Assembly (NCBI GenBank): GCA_031268095.1
Contig: JAIRXU010000054.1
Span: forward strand, 1 to 51,177
DNA: 51,177 nucleotides
Direction of reading: 5' to 3'
Source of the DNA: Oscillospiraceae bacterium
Lineage (GTDB): Bacteria; Bacillota; Clostridia; Oscillospirales; Acutalibacteraceae
The position numbers and the translations under genes were made by a program. The notes below the pieces were generated by a model that worked only from the letters and a program-made list of their open reading frames with translations, had not been told where the DNA came from and did no database searches. This document shows positions 1-9,261 of this stretch, piece after piece. Positions within the stretch are counted from its first letter, which is position 1, and each line of letters opens with the position of its first letter.

Positions 1-136
1 TTGGGAGTCTATTTTACCACATTATTTGAGATCTTGCACCTGTTTTCTTTTGTGTGCTTTCTTATTTTTCGCTCTGTCTTTCCATGGCTTTTACTCTCGT
101 TTTGCGCGGCGGGTAACAGTCTACGCGGCCTTAAAT
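1..136. other. Left flank, no gene recognised
   Basis: AT-rich stretch before the recombinase remnant. The frame of the downstream recombinase is open to the left edge, but its translation here (hydrophobic, Cys/Phe-rich) does not look like a resolvase catalytic domain. It is probably non-coding sequence joined to the recombinase by a deletion or insertion. Confidence 0.4.
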
Positions 137-1376
137 GCCGCAGAGGACTACGCAAGGACAACCTCAAAAAAAGTCAGAGCCATTAAGGCCATCAAAAGGG
201 AGGACGGTGAACCCAATGGCGGGCATCCGCCATATGGCTACCTGCCGAATCCCGAGGGTGGCCACTGGCTCTATGACCCGGTGGCGGGCGAAATCATTAA
301 GCAAATGTTTATGTGGAGCGCAAGCGGCATGTCGGACGGGGCGATCGCCGCAAAGCTCAATTCGCTTGGCATTCCGAATCCGACCGCCTATAAAAAATCA
401 ATCGGATTAAATTTTCATCATCCAAAAGCGGCAAACAATAGCGGGTTATGGTGGGCCAATTCAGTGAGAAAAATACTGATGGATAAAACCAATATTGGCT
501 GTTCGGTGCAAGGAAAGAGTAGCTCGTTCGATTATAAAAGACATAAACAAATTCCCAAATAAGAAAGAGGATTATGTGATTGTTGCGGATTGCCATGATA
601 AAACGGTATCAGACGAGCTGTTTGAAACAGTGGCGCAAATGAGAAGCACTCGTTCAAGAGCAACTAAAAAAACTGGAACTGTACATCTTTTTGCGGGCTT
701 GGTTTACTGTTCGAATTGCCAGATGGCCATGAATAAAACCGGTGCAAAAGGTCATGAATATTTGGTATGTAAGACCTATTTCTATGCGGGCGAAGAACAC
801 TGTACCCGAAAGCGCAGTATCAATTTTCGGGTATTAGAAGATATTGTACTTACGGTGATACAAGCTCAAATCGGACTTGTTGCTGATTTGCAGTCTATGA
901 TAGAGGAAATCAACGAACGCCCCGAGATTAGCAAACAGTCTTTAAGAATCAATCAGCTGCTGGAGGACTGTCAAAGGGAATTCGAGAAAGAAACACATCT
1001 ACTTGATGTTAGTTATCGCGACTGGAAAAACGGCGATATATCAAAAGAACAGTATCAGCGCATCAGAGAAGAAACAGAAAAAAAGCTGGAGCAAATGCGG
1101 GCAACATTGCAAACGCTTGCAGCTGAACAGCTAAAAGCGGCAAAAGGCATCCAAGCGAACAATGAATATTTTGAGCGGTTCTTAAAATATCAAAATGTCG
1201 AAGCGTTAGACAGGTTCATGCTTGTGGAGTTAATTAGCAGGATATACATAGATGAAGACAAGTCTGTAAAAGTCGAATTTAATTTCAGCGACCAGTATTT
1301 GCTGATTATGGATTTTGTCCAAGAGAACATGCTCGAGCAAGACAAGCCGCTTAAATTAACGCTGGAAAGGAAATGA
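26..1376 (+). pseudogene. Large serine recombinase remnant, N-terminally truncated and frameshifted
   Basis: Recognisable recombinase sequence starts near base 137 with a TTSKKVRA segment, the linker that normally follows the resolvase catalytic domain. It continues through the Recombinase domain (HPPYGYLPNPEGG, then the GMSDGAIAAKLNSLGIPNP repeat-like stretch). The frame stops at 562; the same protein resumes in the next frame from about 545 (NKKEDYVIVADCHDKTVSDELF), so an indel lies near 545-565. The second part holds a zinc ribbon (CSNC and two later Cys) and a long Glu/Lys coiled coil ending at 1376. The catalytic Ser domain is absent, so it cannot recombine DNA. This is a phage or integrative-element integrase remnant. 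The final codons overlap the next ORF by four bases. Confidence 0.85.
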
Positions 1377-1864
1377 TGAATATGGAAGATAATAAGGAAC
1401 TAACTATAGAAAGAATTGCAAATGATTTAGTTCGTTTAACAAATGATTATCATAAAATCAGACGCAATACAGATAATAAAGCGTCGGACATAATTAGTAG
1501 TGTAAATAGCTCATTTTTAGAGGAGTTAGATAATACGAAATTCTTACAAATCGGGTTAAAAGGAACGCCGCCATTTGGTGATGATAAAAAGCTAAAAGAG
1601 TATTTTATATACCATTTAGAAACAAGAAATGGTGTAGAAGCAATTATGCTCTATTGTGATTACTATATATGTGATGATTTATTTAGCGATTTTGAAAAGC
1701 ACTTCTATGATGAAGACAAAGACGAGATTGACGAGAGTTCAGCAAGAGAGCAGAACTTCTATAGCGATAACACAATTAGCGAAGAAACAAAGACTGCACA
1801 TAGAATATACCGTGAAGCTAGTAAAATAGAAAGCCTTATCTGTACAAGCCTATACTGCAACTAA
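1373..1864 (+). CDS. Hypothetical acidic protein beside the recombinase remnant
   Basis: 163 residues starting with ATG at 1373 in an ATGA overlap with the recombinase stop; a second ATG at 1382 is also possible. The sequence is acidic, Asn/Asp/Glu-rich and very AT-rich compared with the rest of the window. There is no signal peptide or membrane segment. I do not recognise a family. The overlap and base composition suggest it arrived with the recombinase, perhaps as element cargo. Confidence 0.6.
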   Translation: MMNMEDNKELTIERIANDLVRLTNDYHKIRRNTDNKASDIISSVNSSFLEELDNTKFLQIGLKGTPPFGDDKKLKEYFIYHLETRNGVEAIMLYCDYYICDDLFSDFEKHFYDEDKDEIDESSAREQNFYSDNTISEETKTAHRIYREASKIESLICTSLYCN

Positions 1865-1927
1865 TTCAAATAAAAAGAACAAAAGTTTATAATGTTATAG
1901 TTTGGTATATGGAATGGGGGCCTTTTC

Positions 1928-1936
1928 TGCTATACT
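1928..1936 (+). promoter_or_regulatory. Extended -10 promoter element upstream of GDSL gene
   Basis: TGCTATACT is an extended -10 (TGn plus TATACT) about 50 bases before the GDSL start. No good -35 hexamer sits 17 bases upstream, which fits an extended -10 promoter. Confidence 0.45.
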
Positions 1937-1988
1937 GTGAATGTGAAAATTTTTGGTGGCAAAACAGTCGGAAAGGCGGTATAGAAAC

Positions 1989-2848
1989 ATGAAAAAAATC
2001 ATTGCAGCAATTCTTTGCACGGCCCTTTTGGTTTTACCGTTTGGCCTATTGGCGCAGGCGGCGGAGCCCGCGGCGGGAAAATTCCTTGTGCTCGGCGATT
2101 CCATTGCGCAGGGCGTTGGCGCGATTTGCCCGGACAACGCCTATGCCAGCCGCGTTGCACGGGAAAAAGGGTATGAACTGCGCAACTTCGGTATGGGCGG
2201 CGACACCTCCGCCGCGTTGCTGCGCAAAGTAAGGGAAGACGAAACGATCCGTCAGGCCGTGCGGGAAGCGGACATTGTTGACATTTCGATCGGAGGTAAC
2301 GATTTCTACCCCTCTGTGTCACTGGTTCTTAACGGGTTATTGGGGACCGGGAATGGCTGGAACCGCGCCGTGCCGCGCTGCGCGAGAATTTTTCCGCCAT
2401 CATCACGGAAATCCGCAGTCTGAATTCGGATGCGTTGCTGATTGTCAATACCCTGTACAACCCGGTTTTCGCCGTCCTTCCTCCGTCGGCGCATGCGATG
2501 TACGGCGAAACGGTGCAGGGCGTTAATGACATCATCCGCGGGTACCTTGCGGTGAACCCGGGCGCGTTTCGGCTGGCTGACGTATTTGCCGCCTTTGCGG
2601 AACGGTACGGTCTGGTTTCATACGACATGACACACCCGTCCGACCGGGGACACGCTGTCATTGCCGCCGTTGTCATCGGCGCGATTGACGGAACGCCGCC
2701 GGAACTGTCCGCCGCAAACGGCGCTGTAGGGGTTCTGATCAGTCTTTTGGCTCCCGCGCTCCAACAGCTAGATCGGATGCTGATCGGCACACTGGGCTTT
2801 GTTCGGAACCGGCTTCCCTCCGTTTGGGCATTTTTGACGCAGGCGTAA
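1989..2848 (+). pseudogene. Secreted SGNH/GDSL hydrolase, frameshifted at a G run
   Basis: The start is ATG at 1989 after a GAAAGGCGG-type ribosome site and opens a signal peptide (MKKIIAAILC, then a hydrophobic core ending LAQA-AEP). Block I (LVLGDSIAQG) carries the nucleophile Ser, GMGGDTS is block II, and ISIGGNDF is block III. The first frame ends at 2423 in unrelated sequence. The next frame carries the rest (GDREWLEPRRAAL to the end), including block V, DMTHPSDRGH, with the catalytic Asp and His. Adding one G to the GGGG run at 2341-2344 restores one 287-residue protein. All catalytic blocks survive, so this is a recent one-base lesion, a slippage switch or a base-calling error. Substrate unknown; likely an exported esterase or lipase. 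Confidence 0.85.
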
Positions 2849-2945
2849 GGCCGTGTATGGTCTGCTTGGTATTGGCAAAGATTTGTGCGCCAAAAATCGG
2901 CAAGCCGGTGGGCGACAGCGTAAAAGTGACCGTGGAGGAAACGAC

Positions 2946-3299
2946 ATGACGAACAGCGAACGGGTGTGCAAGATGGCGTTTTCCAGTGTGTATCCGCTTT
3001 TGGTTCACAAAGCGGAACGCAAGGGGCGCTCAAAAGAAGAAGTCGATACCGTCATTTGCTGGCTGACGGGGTATGATACTGACGGACTGCAAGCGCAGCT
3101 TGCGCAGAACGCCGACTTTGCGCGTTTTTTCGCCGAGGCCCCGCAGCTGCACCCCCATGCCGCTAAGATTACAGGTGTGGTCTGCGGCGTCCGTGTGGAG
3201 GAAATCGAGGATCCTCTGGTGCAGAACATCCGACGGCTGGATAAACTGGTGGATGAACTGGCAAAAGGCAGAGCAATCGAAAAAATTCTGCGGGTATGA
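2946..3299 (+). CDS. DUF2200 family protein
   Basis: 117 residues with ATG at 2946 behind GTGGAGG. The sequence follows the DUF2200 pattern closely: [20 protein letters not shown] near the start, [31 protein letters not shown], and a C-terminal [19 protein letters not shown]. The family is small, cytosolic and of unknown function, with usual length about 110-120. It ends just before the P-loop gene at 3389, so they may be cotranscribed. Confidence 0.88.
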   Translation: MTNSERVCKMAFSSVYPLLVHKAERKGRSKEEVDTVICWLTGYDTDGLQAQLAQNADFARFFAEAPQLHPHAAKITGVVCGVRVEEIEDPLVQNIRRLDKLVDELAKGRAIEKILRV

Positions 3300-3388
3300 G
3301 AAGCGCATCGCGAACTTCGGAAGGCACTTTTCTTGCCCTTGGGCGGGGATTTGGGTACGCGCATAGCGAAGTTGGGAGGAGGCGCCCC

Positions 3389-3979
3389 ATGTCACAGGGT
3401 ATACTCATATTTGGCGCGAACGGGAGCGGCAAGACCACTCTTGCCCGCGAGTTGGCGCAGATGCTGCGCTTCAACCATATGGATATTGAAGACTATGCCT
3501 TTCAGGATGCAACAATCCCGTATTCCAGTCCGCGCCCCCGCAGCGAATGCATTACGCTGATGCTTGACTGCATTGCGGCGCACGATTCGTTTGTGCTTTC
3601 CTCTGTTACGGGGGCGTTCGGCGCGGAAATCACCGCCATGTACGTGCTTGCCGTCCACCTCACCGCCCCGGCGGAACTTCGCGTCCAGCGGGTGCAAAAG
3701 CGCGCGCAGGAACTGTTCGGCGAACGCATGCAGCCTGGCGGCGATCTGGCGGAGCAAGAGCGCAAGTTTATCGATTTTGTGGCTTCCCGATCACTGGAAC
3801 CAATCGAGCAGTGGGCAAAAACTCTTGTGTGCCCCGTCGTTTGCATGGAGAGCACCGCCAGTATCAAAGAGATGGCCGCAGAGATTGCGAAACGGTATTC
3901 CGAAATGAACGCGGGCCATCCAACGCGGCAAGGTTCCGGGGAAGGACTAAAAAATGCGGGAGAAGGAGGAATCGTGTGA
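3389..3979 (+). CDS. P-loop NTPase, AAA/shikimate-kinase-like
   Basis: 196 residues. The start is ATG at 3389 behind GGGAGGAGG. Residues 9-17 are a Walker A (GANGSGKTT), followed by helical sequence and an acidic pair typical of small-molecule kinases (MDIEDY). No helicase or transporter motifs follow, so it reads as a predicted kinase or ATPase of the AAA_18/shikimate-kinase-like fold, usually annotated only as an AAA family ATPase. Substrate unknown. Its last bases overlap the GTG of the next gene (GTGA), suggesting translational coupling. Confidence 0.75.
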   Translation: MSQGILIFGANGSGKTTLARELAQMLRFNHMDIEDYAFQDATIPYSSPRPRSECITLMLDCIAAHDSFVLSSVTGAFGAEITAMYVLAVHLTAPAELRVQRVQKRAQELFGERMQPGGDLAEQERKFIDFVASRSLEPIEQWAKTLVCPVVCMESTASIKEMAAEIAKRYSEMNAGHPTRQGSGEGLKNAGEGGIV

Positions 3980-4776
3980 AAAAAGGATTGATCAAACTCT
4001 GCGGGGCGCTGTGCTTTCTGGCGGCGCTGTTTGCGTTGTTGTGGTTCGATATTATTGTACGCGCGGGCACGGCCGCGCGTACAATGCTGTCTTACCCGGC
4101 CTGGCTTGCGCTTGTGCTGTTTTTGGCGCTGTTTGCGGCCTGGTTTATGGCGCTTGGCGTTTTCCTGCTGCGCAAAGGGCACAGGCCCCGCGCCAAGAAA
4201 AAGAAAGAAGTCCCCGGCCGCATGGCCAAGCTGGAGGCCGAGTGGCCTTATGAGCGGCTGCGGGATATTGCCGCTGTGATGGGCAGCTTAGATGCGGATG
4301 AATGCTACCGGACGGCACTTCACATTGCCGACACAGAGGACGGCCTTGCCGGCCGGGGTGTTAGCAGTAAGATGCGCGACAGGCCAACGCGGTGCTGGCT
4401 GGCCCTGATTGACACGCTGATCAACCAGGGTTGCGTGATCGGAGTGGACTGGAAAGAGGCGCTGGAGGATATTTTGTGGTCGGTGACCCGGCTTGCCGGC
4501 CGGCATGGCTTCACGGTGACGCTCGGGCCGGACGACGACTGCTATTTTCCCGACAAAACTGACCGCTGCCTCACCGGCCTTGCGGACAAAGTAGAACAGC
4601 AGGGCCTTGCGCTGGGCAATATATACAGTGGCGGAGACGAATACAATCTTTTCATTATCCACAAAGAGCAGCGGGACGTGCTGAAGCAGCTGGCGGGACA
4701 ATATCTCGTTTGCGAAACCGGCGGCGCCGGACTGGAACTGGATGACATTGGCCTAACGTTTGAGTTTGGATGGTAA
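3976..4776 (+). CDS. Two-TM membrane protein of unknown function
   Basis: 266 residues from GTG at 3976, preceded by AGAAGGAGG and overlapping the kinase stop. Two hydrophobic helices occupy about residues 8-30 and 42-68, separated by a short loop; a Lys-rich segment (RAKKKKEV) follows. About 190 soluble residues remain with conserved-looking acidic and Trp positions (WLALIDTLINQG, DWKEALEDILWSV, ending LTFEFGW). The soluble part resembles small Clostridial immunity or stress-type DUFs (perhaps DUF6630) but I cannot assign it. Predicted to lie at the membrane with the large domain in the cytosol. Confidence 0.65.
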   Translation: MKKGLIKLCGALCFLAALFALLWFDIIVRAGTAARTMLSYPAWLALVLFLALFAAWFMALGVFLLRKGHRPRAKKKKEVPGRMAKLEAEWPYERLRDIAAVMGSLDADECYRTALHIADTEDGLAGRGVSSKMRDRPTRCWLALIDTLINQGCVIGVDWKEALEDILWSVTRLAGRHGFTVTLGPDDDCYFPDKTDRCLTGLADKVEQQGLALGNIYSGGDEYNLFIIHKEQRDVLKQLAGQYLVCETGGAGLELDDIGLTFEFGW

Positions 4777-4874
4777 CGTAACGACCCGCGCCGATGGAAC
4801 AACGGCCCCAGCAGAGCTTTTGGGCATAAGCTGATGCTTCCGGAAAAGAAGGCGTGAAAGAGCAACGGAGCGAG

Positions 4875-4912
4875 GCACAAAGGGCATTCGTGCCCTTGTG
4901 CTTTTATTTTTT
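4875..4912 (+). terminator. Rho-independent terminator
   Basis: GCACAAAGGGCA and TGCCCTTGTGC form a stem with a TTCG loop and one bulged A, followed by CTTTTATTTTTT. It closes the DUF2200/kinase/membrane-protein unit. Confidence 0.85.
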
Positions 4913-4990
4913 GACTTTGCCATTCAAAGCGGGCGGTTGGGGTGCTTCGCGGAAACGCCGCGGCGCTGGCAAAAATTTTTATATTTGCCC

Positions 4991-5019
4991 TTGACAAATC
5001 AAGGTGTACATAGTATACT
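4991..5019 (+). promoter_or_regulatory. Sigma-A promoter of perR-rbr
   Basis: TTGACA at 4991-4996 and TATACT at 5014-5019 with a 17-base spacer. The transcription start is expected near 5026, inside the palindrome at 5022-5039. Confidence 0.88.
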
Positions 5020-5021
5020 AT

Positions 5022-5039
5022 TAATAACAGGAATTATTA
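5022..5039 (+). promoter_or_regulatory. Palindromic operator, Per/Fur-box-like
   Basis: TAATAA-N6-TTATTA is a perfect inverted repeat covering the predicted transcription start of perR. It resembles AT-rich PerR boxes although the centre differs from the canonical 7-1-7 form. The likely role is peroxide-responsive autoregulation (inference). Confidence 0.6.
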
Positions 5040-5058
5040 TTGATTTAGGGGCAACGAT

Positions 5059-5445
5059 ATGCAACGCGCAAGCAAAAAGCGGGACGCCATTTACGCGGCA
5101 TTGATGGAATCAAAATCGCACCCCACGGCGGAATGGATTTATCGGGAGCTGAAGCCGGACATCCCAGAACTCAGTCTGGGGACGGTCTACGCCAATCTTT
5201 CCCTGTTCAGAAAAGAGGGCAAAGCGGTTTCCGTCGCCGTCGTTGAAGGTAAGGAGCGCTTCGACGGGGATCTTACTCCCCATGCGCATTTCATCTGCCG
5301 CTGCTGCGGCCGCGTTGCGGATGTGTTTGCCGCCGCGTCGCCGGAAGATCCGGCTCTGCCTGGAATCGCGGAAAGCTGCCAAACGACCTGGCACGGTATT
5401 TGCTATGATTGCTGTCGGTGCGGAGCCGCATCGCGCGATAAATGA
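5059..5445 (+). CDS. perR: PerR-type Fur family peroxide-sensing repressor
   Basis: 128 residues, ATG at 5059. An N-terminal winged helix ([23 protein letters not shown]) is followed by the metal-binding dimerisation domain. The structural zinc site has C80xxC83 and C115xxC118. Candidate regulatory iron/manganese ligands His21, Asp69, His75, His77 and Asp88 fall at exactly the spacing of Bacillus PerR His37, Asp85, His91, His93 and Asp104; Asp rather than Glu at the last position favours PerR over Fur. Rubrerythrin starts 23 bases downstream, a classic PerR target, so the pair is probably an autoregulated peroxide-defence operon. Confidence 0.9.
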   Translation: MQRASKKRDAIYAALMESKSHPTAEWIYRELKPDIPELSLGTVYANLSLFRKEGKAVSVAVVEGKERFDGDLTPHAHFICRCCGRVADVFAAASPEDPALPGIAESCQTTWHGICYDCCRCGAASRDK

Positions 5446-5468
5446 CATCATTCGAAAGGAGCATCATC

Positions 5469-6008
5469 ATGGAATTCAAAGGATCAAAAACCGAGGCCAA
5501 TCTGCGCGCAGCGTTCGCCGGGGAATCCCAGGCACACACGAAGTATCTTTATTACGCCTCGAAGGCGCGGAAGGACGGCTACCAGCAAATTGGGGATCTG
5601 TTCACCGAAACCGCCGGGAACGAAAAGGAGCACGCTGAACTGTGGTTCAAATACCTGCATGACGGCGCGATTCCCGCCACCGCCGCCAACTTAGCCGACG
5701 CGGCGGCAGGCGAGAATTACGAGTGGACGGACATGTATGCCCAGTTCGCGCAAGAGGCGCGGGAAGAAGGGTTTCTGGAAATCGCCGCACGATTCACCGG
5801 CGTTGCCGCTATCGAAAAAGCGCACGAGGAACGCTACCGCAAGCTGCTGGCCAATATAGGAGGCGATCTGGTTTTCTCCCGCGACGGCGACACCGTCTGG
5901 AAATGCGGCAACTGCGGACACATCCACATTGGGAAGAAAGCGCCTGAGCTCTGCCCTGTTTGTTCCCACGCCAAGGCTTACTTTGAACTGCGGGCCGTGA
6001 ACTATTAA
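5469..6008 (+). CDS. rbr: Rubrerythrin
   Basis: 179 residues, ATG at 5469 after GAAAGGAG. The N-terminal ferritin-like four-helix domain carries di-iron ligand motifs ([20 protein letters not shown]; later [11 protein letters not shown]). A C-terminal rubredoxin-like knuckle follows with CGNCGH and CPVCSH pairs. Rubrerythrin reduces hydrogen peroxide with electrons from rubredoxin or NAD(P)H systems in the cytosol of anaerobes. Cotranscription with perR fits oxidative-stress control. Length and both metal sites are complete. Confidence 0.95.
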   Translation: MEFKGSKTEANLRAAFAGESQAHTKYLYYASKARKDGYQQIGDLFTETAGNEKEHAELWFKYLHDGAIPATAANLADAAAGENYEWTDMYAQFAQEAREEGFLEIAARFTGVAAIEKAHEERYRKLLANIGGDLVFSRDGDTVWKCGNCGHIHIGKKAPELCPVCSHAKAYFELRAVNY

Positions 6009-6057
6009 ATGAGCGGCCGGGCCGTCCTCCCGCCCTCTCCCGGAACTGAAAATCTCC

Positions 6058-6093
6058 AAAAAAACGTGCTCCCGCCGACGAGGCAGGAGCACG
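6058..6093 (-). terminator. Terminator between convergent rbr and surface-protein gene
   Basis: CGTGCTCC-c-GCC / GGC-a-GGAGCACG hairpin at 6065-6093. Read on the minus strand it is followed by seven T (6064-6058), a strong intrinsic terminator for the surface-protein gene. On the plus strand the T run is weak, so it may stop rbr less efficiently. Confidence 0.8.
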
Positions 6094-6147
6094 GTGCTTT
6101 TACGCTCTAATCCTATCTTTTGCGGAGAAGTCTTGGCGCCTCTTCGG

Positions 6148-9100
6148 TCACATCCAGAGCCAGCCGAAGAAAAAGAAGAACAAAATCCACTCCAGCAAAC
6201 CGAATTTCGATAGCTTCGAATCCTTGTTTGGGCCGGGATTTTGGCGGCCCTCGTCCTGCATCTTCCGCGTGACCGTCTGCGAACCTAAATTTTCCGGAGA
6301 TTCCTCCGGGAAGAGCTTGAGTTCCTTCAGTTCATCGGTCGATACTTCCTCCGGCAACGGCATTTCCTCAAATTCTTCCAGCGTGTACTGCATCTGCGCC
6401 GGGCCGACGGTACCGATCGTGCCAGACTTGAATTTCAGTTTATCCCAGTCCGTCTGGCTGCGGTAAACCTTGTTGGCGTTCAGGTCGGAGTCAATGCTCA
6501 CCGGTGCCTGGACCGGCGTACTGTCAATCTGGCCGTTTTTATTGAAGTCAATGGGAGTGCCGTTCACTGGCTTGATGTATAGGCGCGTAAAATATAGGGT
6601 ATTCCCATCCTGGTAGTCGAACCGATCCCAGGAAGCGGTAAAGTTCTTGCCCGCCGTCAGCCCTCCCGGATCCAGGCCGTCACCTTCGTTCAGGGATTTC
6701 TCATCCAGGTCAGGCAGCTTATATTCTGAGTAATTGTAGGCGAAATTGCCCGAGTAGTTGTAGCGATAGTTCATCCCACTGAGGTAGTTGGGTTTGTAGG
6801 CGTAATTATCCATGCCGCCATGCATCAAGCCGAGGTTGTGCCCCAATTCGTGCATCAGGCACGCCCCATCCGTCCAGCCCGCCGGATGATTCACGAGACT
6901 TCCGCTGTCGACCGACCAGCCATCATTTTGATGGACGATGAGCATGAACTGCCCAGGCAGGGAACCAACGCCCGCGACGCCGCTCTGCATCCCGCTGATA
7001 AAACCGACATGATGAAAAATCCGACGGCGCGCTCCGGCACTGAAGTTCGCGTTGACCAGCGCCAGCCAGTTCCCCGCGGGGACGCCGCTGCCAGTGTACT
7101 GCGGACTGCCGAAGTTGGTGGCGTACGCAAATGAGTTGCCGCCGGAACCGCCAGGATAATTTTTCCACTTTGTGCCCGTAACAAAATCGACTGACTCCGG
7201 GCCCGCATCAAAGTGCACCTGGATGCCATGATCCAGGAAAGCCTGATAGACGTTCTTGAGCGTGTTAACGTGTGGCTGAAGGTTATGGGCCGTATCTTCC
7301 ATCCAGTCGCACTCAATGAAGACGTCTGGAATGGCAGGGTCCGCGCCCATCTGCTCCACATGCAGGTCAACGGTGCCGTCGCCGTCTGTATCTGCGCCAT
7401 CCATCTCCCAGATATCCCAGAGCCCGTCGCCGTCCGTGTCGAGGTATGTTACCGTGACGGTGCAGGAATCGGTTTTTCCGCCGACGACGGTGGTTACCGC
7501 GACAACCGCCGTGCCGGGAGCAACCGCTGTAACTTTGCCGCTCGCGTCTACGGTAACGATGCCCGGATTGCTGCTGGACCAGGTCACAGCCTTGTTGCTC
7601 GCGTTGGCAGGGGTGACGGTGGCAATCAGTGTTTCCTCCGGGTACTCCTTCTGCGGCATGCCCCGGGTCAAGGCCAGGACATGCTTATTCAGGCTGACGC
7701 CGAGGGCAGGAACATCCCACACCGGGAACATGACCGTGTCTGCGTCCAAATCCACATAATCCCCTGCGGCATAAAGCGGTGCAGCGCCTGGTGAGCCCTT
7801 GGCCCAGCCGAGGAACGAGAGACCGTCGGGGCGCACCGGAACATTGGCCAGCATTACGCGGGGATTGGCGTAGCTACCGGAGCTGTTGAAGTAGCGGTAG
7901 GGCGAGGAGGCGGCGGGCGCAGCCGCGCCGGAATTCCCCATGTCGTAACTGAGCGTCACCTGCTTTTTATAAACGCCGTAAAACGTGCCGCCGCTGCTGT
8001 TGCTGCCGGTAACCGATACATTCTGCGTCTTGCCTGGTTTTTCGCTGACCACGGCTTCGTCCAGGCTGGCCTGGCTCGGGAAGGACCAGCCGACGGGAAT
8101 CCAGCCGTCTCCCCTGTCGCCAAGCGCAGGGGTCGTGATTTTGGCGACGGTTTCTTTGTTCCAAGCCGTTCCGCTTTCCGTATGAGTGGTCTTGACCGTC
8201 CCAGCGTAATCCACATATGTGATCACCATCGTACGGCTGAAAATGGCATACAGTACGCTATCCGTCCCGCCCACCACATAGGCGCTCAGCCCTGCTTTCG
8301 CGGCTTTGTCATCGTTCCACCCCACAAACGACCAGTACTGGCGGTTGGCGGTGGGCATCGCGCCCAACTGGTAGATATCCTCGCCCTGGTTGGCGGAGAG
8401 GCTGTTCATACTGGCGGATTGCCCGCCATTTTCGGCGTAATTGAACGCCACGGTGTGGCTGGAAACCTCGCCCCACAACCATTGGGCTTCCAGCGTTGTG
8501 TCTGCCGTGATCTCGATGGAACTGCCCGCGGCGTAGACAGGGCCGGCCCCGCTCGTCGCCCGCCAGCCAACAAAGCTGTACCCCGCACGAACGGGAATGA
8601 CAGACGGAATGACGATGCTGGGGTTCAGCGCTGCGGCGGCGTTGGCGCTGCTGACGTACTGCGTACCGGTCTGATCCCCGGGCAACGGCGAGGCATCGCC
8701 GCCGTTCGCCTCAAAGCGCAGCGTCAGCGTACGCCGATAGATCGTATACAGGGTCAAGGGATCGTTGGTCGTGTTGGCCACATTCTGTCCGCTGGCCGAG
8801 TCACTGGCGGAGGCCACTACGGTCGCGGAAATGCCGCTGGCAGCAGTATAGCCGACGGGCGTCCAGCCCGGGTAAGCCGTATACAGCGGAGAACGGTAAG
8901 AGACCGTGCTTTCATTATTGTACTTATACGCGGTCACAGATACGGTTGCCTTCACTGTGCCGTCGAAGCCGATGTAATCGCACACCACCGCCTTGCGGTA
9001 TATGGCGTATAGCGTCACATCCTGCTCGCCCATGGTAAAATCAGGAAGCACACTGTGCGAATCGGCGGTCAAGCTCCAGCCAACAAACTCATAACCGGTT

Positions 9101-9261
9101 TTCTGCGCGTTGTTCTGCGTCAGATCCACCGGTGCGCCCTGCGTCAGATAGGCATAACGTACGCTGGCGGGGGTTCCGCCATTGACGGCATAGTTGTAAC
9201 AAACAGTAAAGGTCTGGGCCGAGGCCGCCATAATCTCGAAGCTGCCGCAGAGCAGCAGCAA
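6148..9261 (-). CDS. Large secreted InlB-repeat/Big_2/metzincin surface protein
   Basis: 1037 residues from TTG at 9261. Six InlB B/Flg_new-type repeats fill residues about 15-515 (hallmarks F-V-G-W and Y-A-I-Y or A-Q-W). A bacterial Ig-like Big_2 domain lies at about 520-605, then a Ca-binding-like acidic stretch (DTDGDGLWD, DTDGDGTVD). A peptidase domain has the zinc motif HELGHNLGLMH near 803-813 and a later Met-turn (SGMNY), as in metzincins. The protein ends with a hydrophobic tail (WILFFFFFGWLWM) after Lys residues, a possible membrane anchor; there is no LPxTG. The best ribosome site and ATG lie upstream at 9316 but read a stop after six codons: one extra A in the A5 run (T5 at 9309-9313) puts a full signal peptide (RHAKRWFAFCLTLLLLCG) out of frame. 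The TTG start leaves a weakened signal peptide. Confidence 0.85.
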   Translation of the reverse strand: MLLLCGSFEIMAASAQTFTVCYNYAVNGGTPASVRYAYLTQGAPVDLTQNNAQKTGYEFVGWSLTADSHSVLPDFTMGEQDVTLYAIYRKAVVCDYIGFDGTVKATVSVTAYKYNNESTVSYRSPLYTAYPGWTPVGYTAASGISATVVASASDSASGQNVANTTNDPLTLYTIYRRTLTLRFEANGGDASPLPGDQTGTQYVSSANAAAALNPSIVIPSVIPVRAGYSFVGWRATSGAGPVYAAGSSIEITADTTLEAQWLWGEVSSHTVAFNYAENGGQSASMNSLSANQGEDIYQLGAMPTANRQYWSFVGWNDDKAAKAGLSAYVVGGTDSVLYAIFSRTMVITYVDYAGTVKTTHTESGTAWNKETVAKITTPALGDRGDGWIPVGWSFPSQASLDEAVVSEKPGKTQNVSVTGSNSSGGTFYGVYKKQVTLSYDMGNSGAAAPAASSPYRYFNSSGSYANPRVMLANVPVRPDGLSFLGWAKGSPGAAPLYAAGDYVDLDADTVMFPVWDVPALGVSLNKHVLALTRGMPQKEYPEETLIATVTPANASNKAVTWSSSNPGIVTVDASGKVTAVAPGTAVVAVTTVVGGKTDSCTVTVTYLDTDGDGLWDIWEMDGADTDGDGTVDLHVEQMGADPAIPDVFIECDWMEDTAHNLQPHVNTLKNVYQAFLDHGIQVHFDAGPESVDFVTGTKWKNYPGGSGGNSFAYATNFGSPQYTGSGVPAGNWLALVNANFSAGARRRIFHHVGFISGMQSGVAGVGSLPGQFMLIVHQNDGWSVDSGSLVNHPAGWTDGACLMHELGHNLGLMHGGMDNYAYKPNYLSGMNYRYNYSGNFAYNYSEYKLPDLDEKSLNEGDGLDPGGLTAGKNFTASWDRFDYQDGNTLYFTRLYIKPVNGTPIDFNKNGQIDSTPVQAPVSIDSDLNANKVYRSQTDWDKLKFKSGTIGTVGPAQMQYTLEEFEEMPLPEEVSTDELKELKLFPEESPENLGSQTVTRKMQDEGRQNPGPNKDSKLSKFGLLEWILFFFFFGWLWM

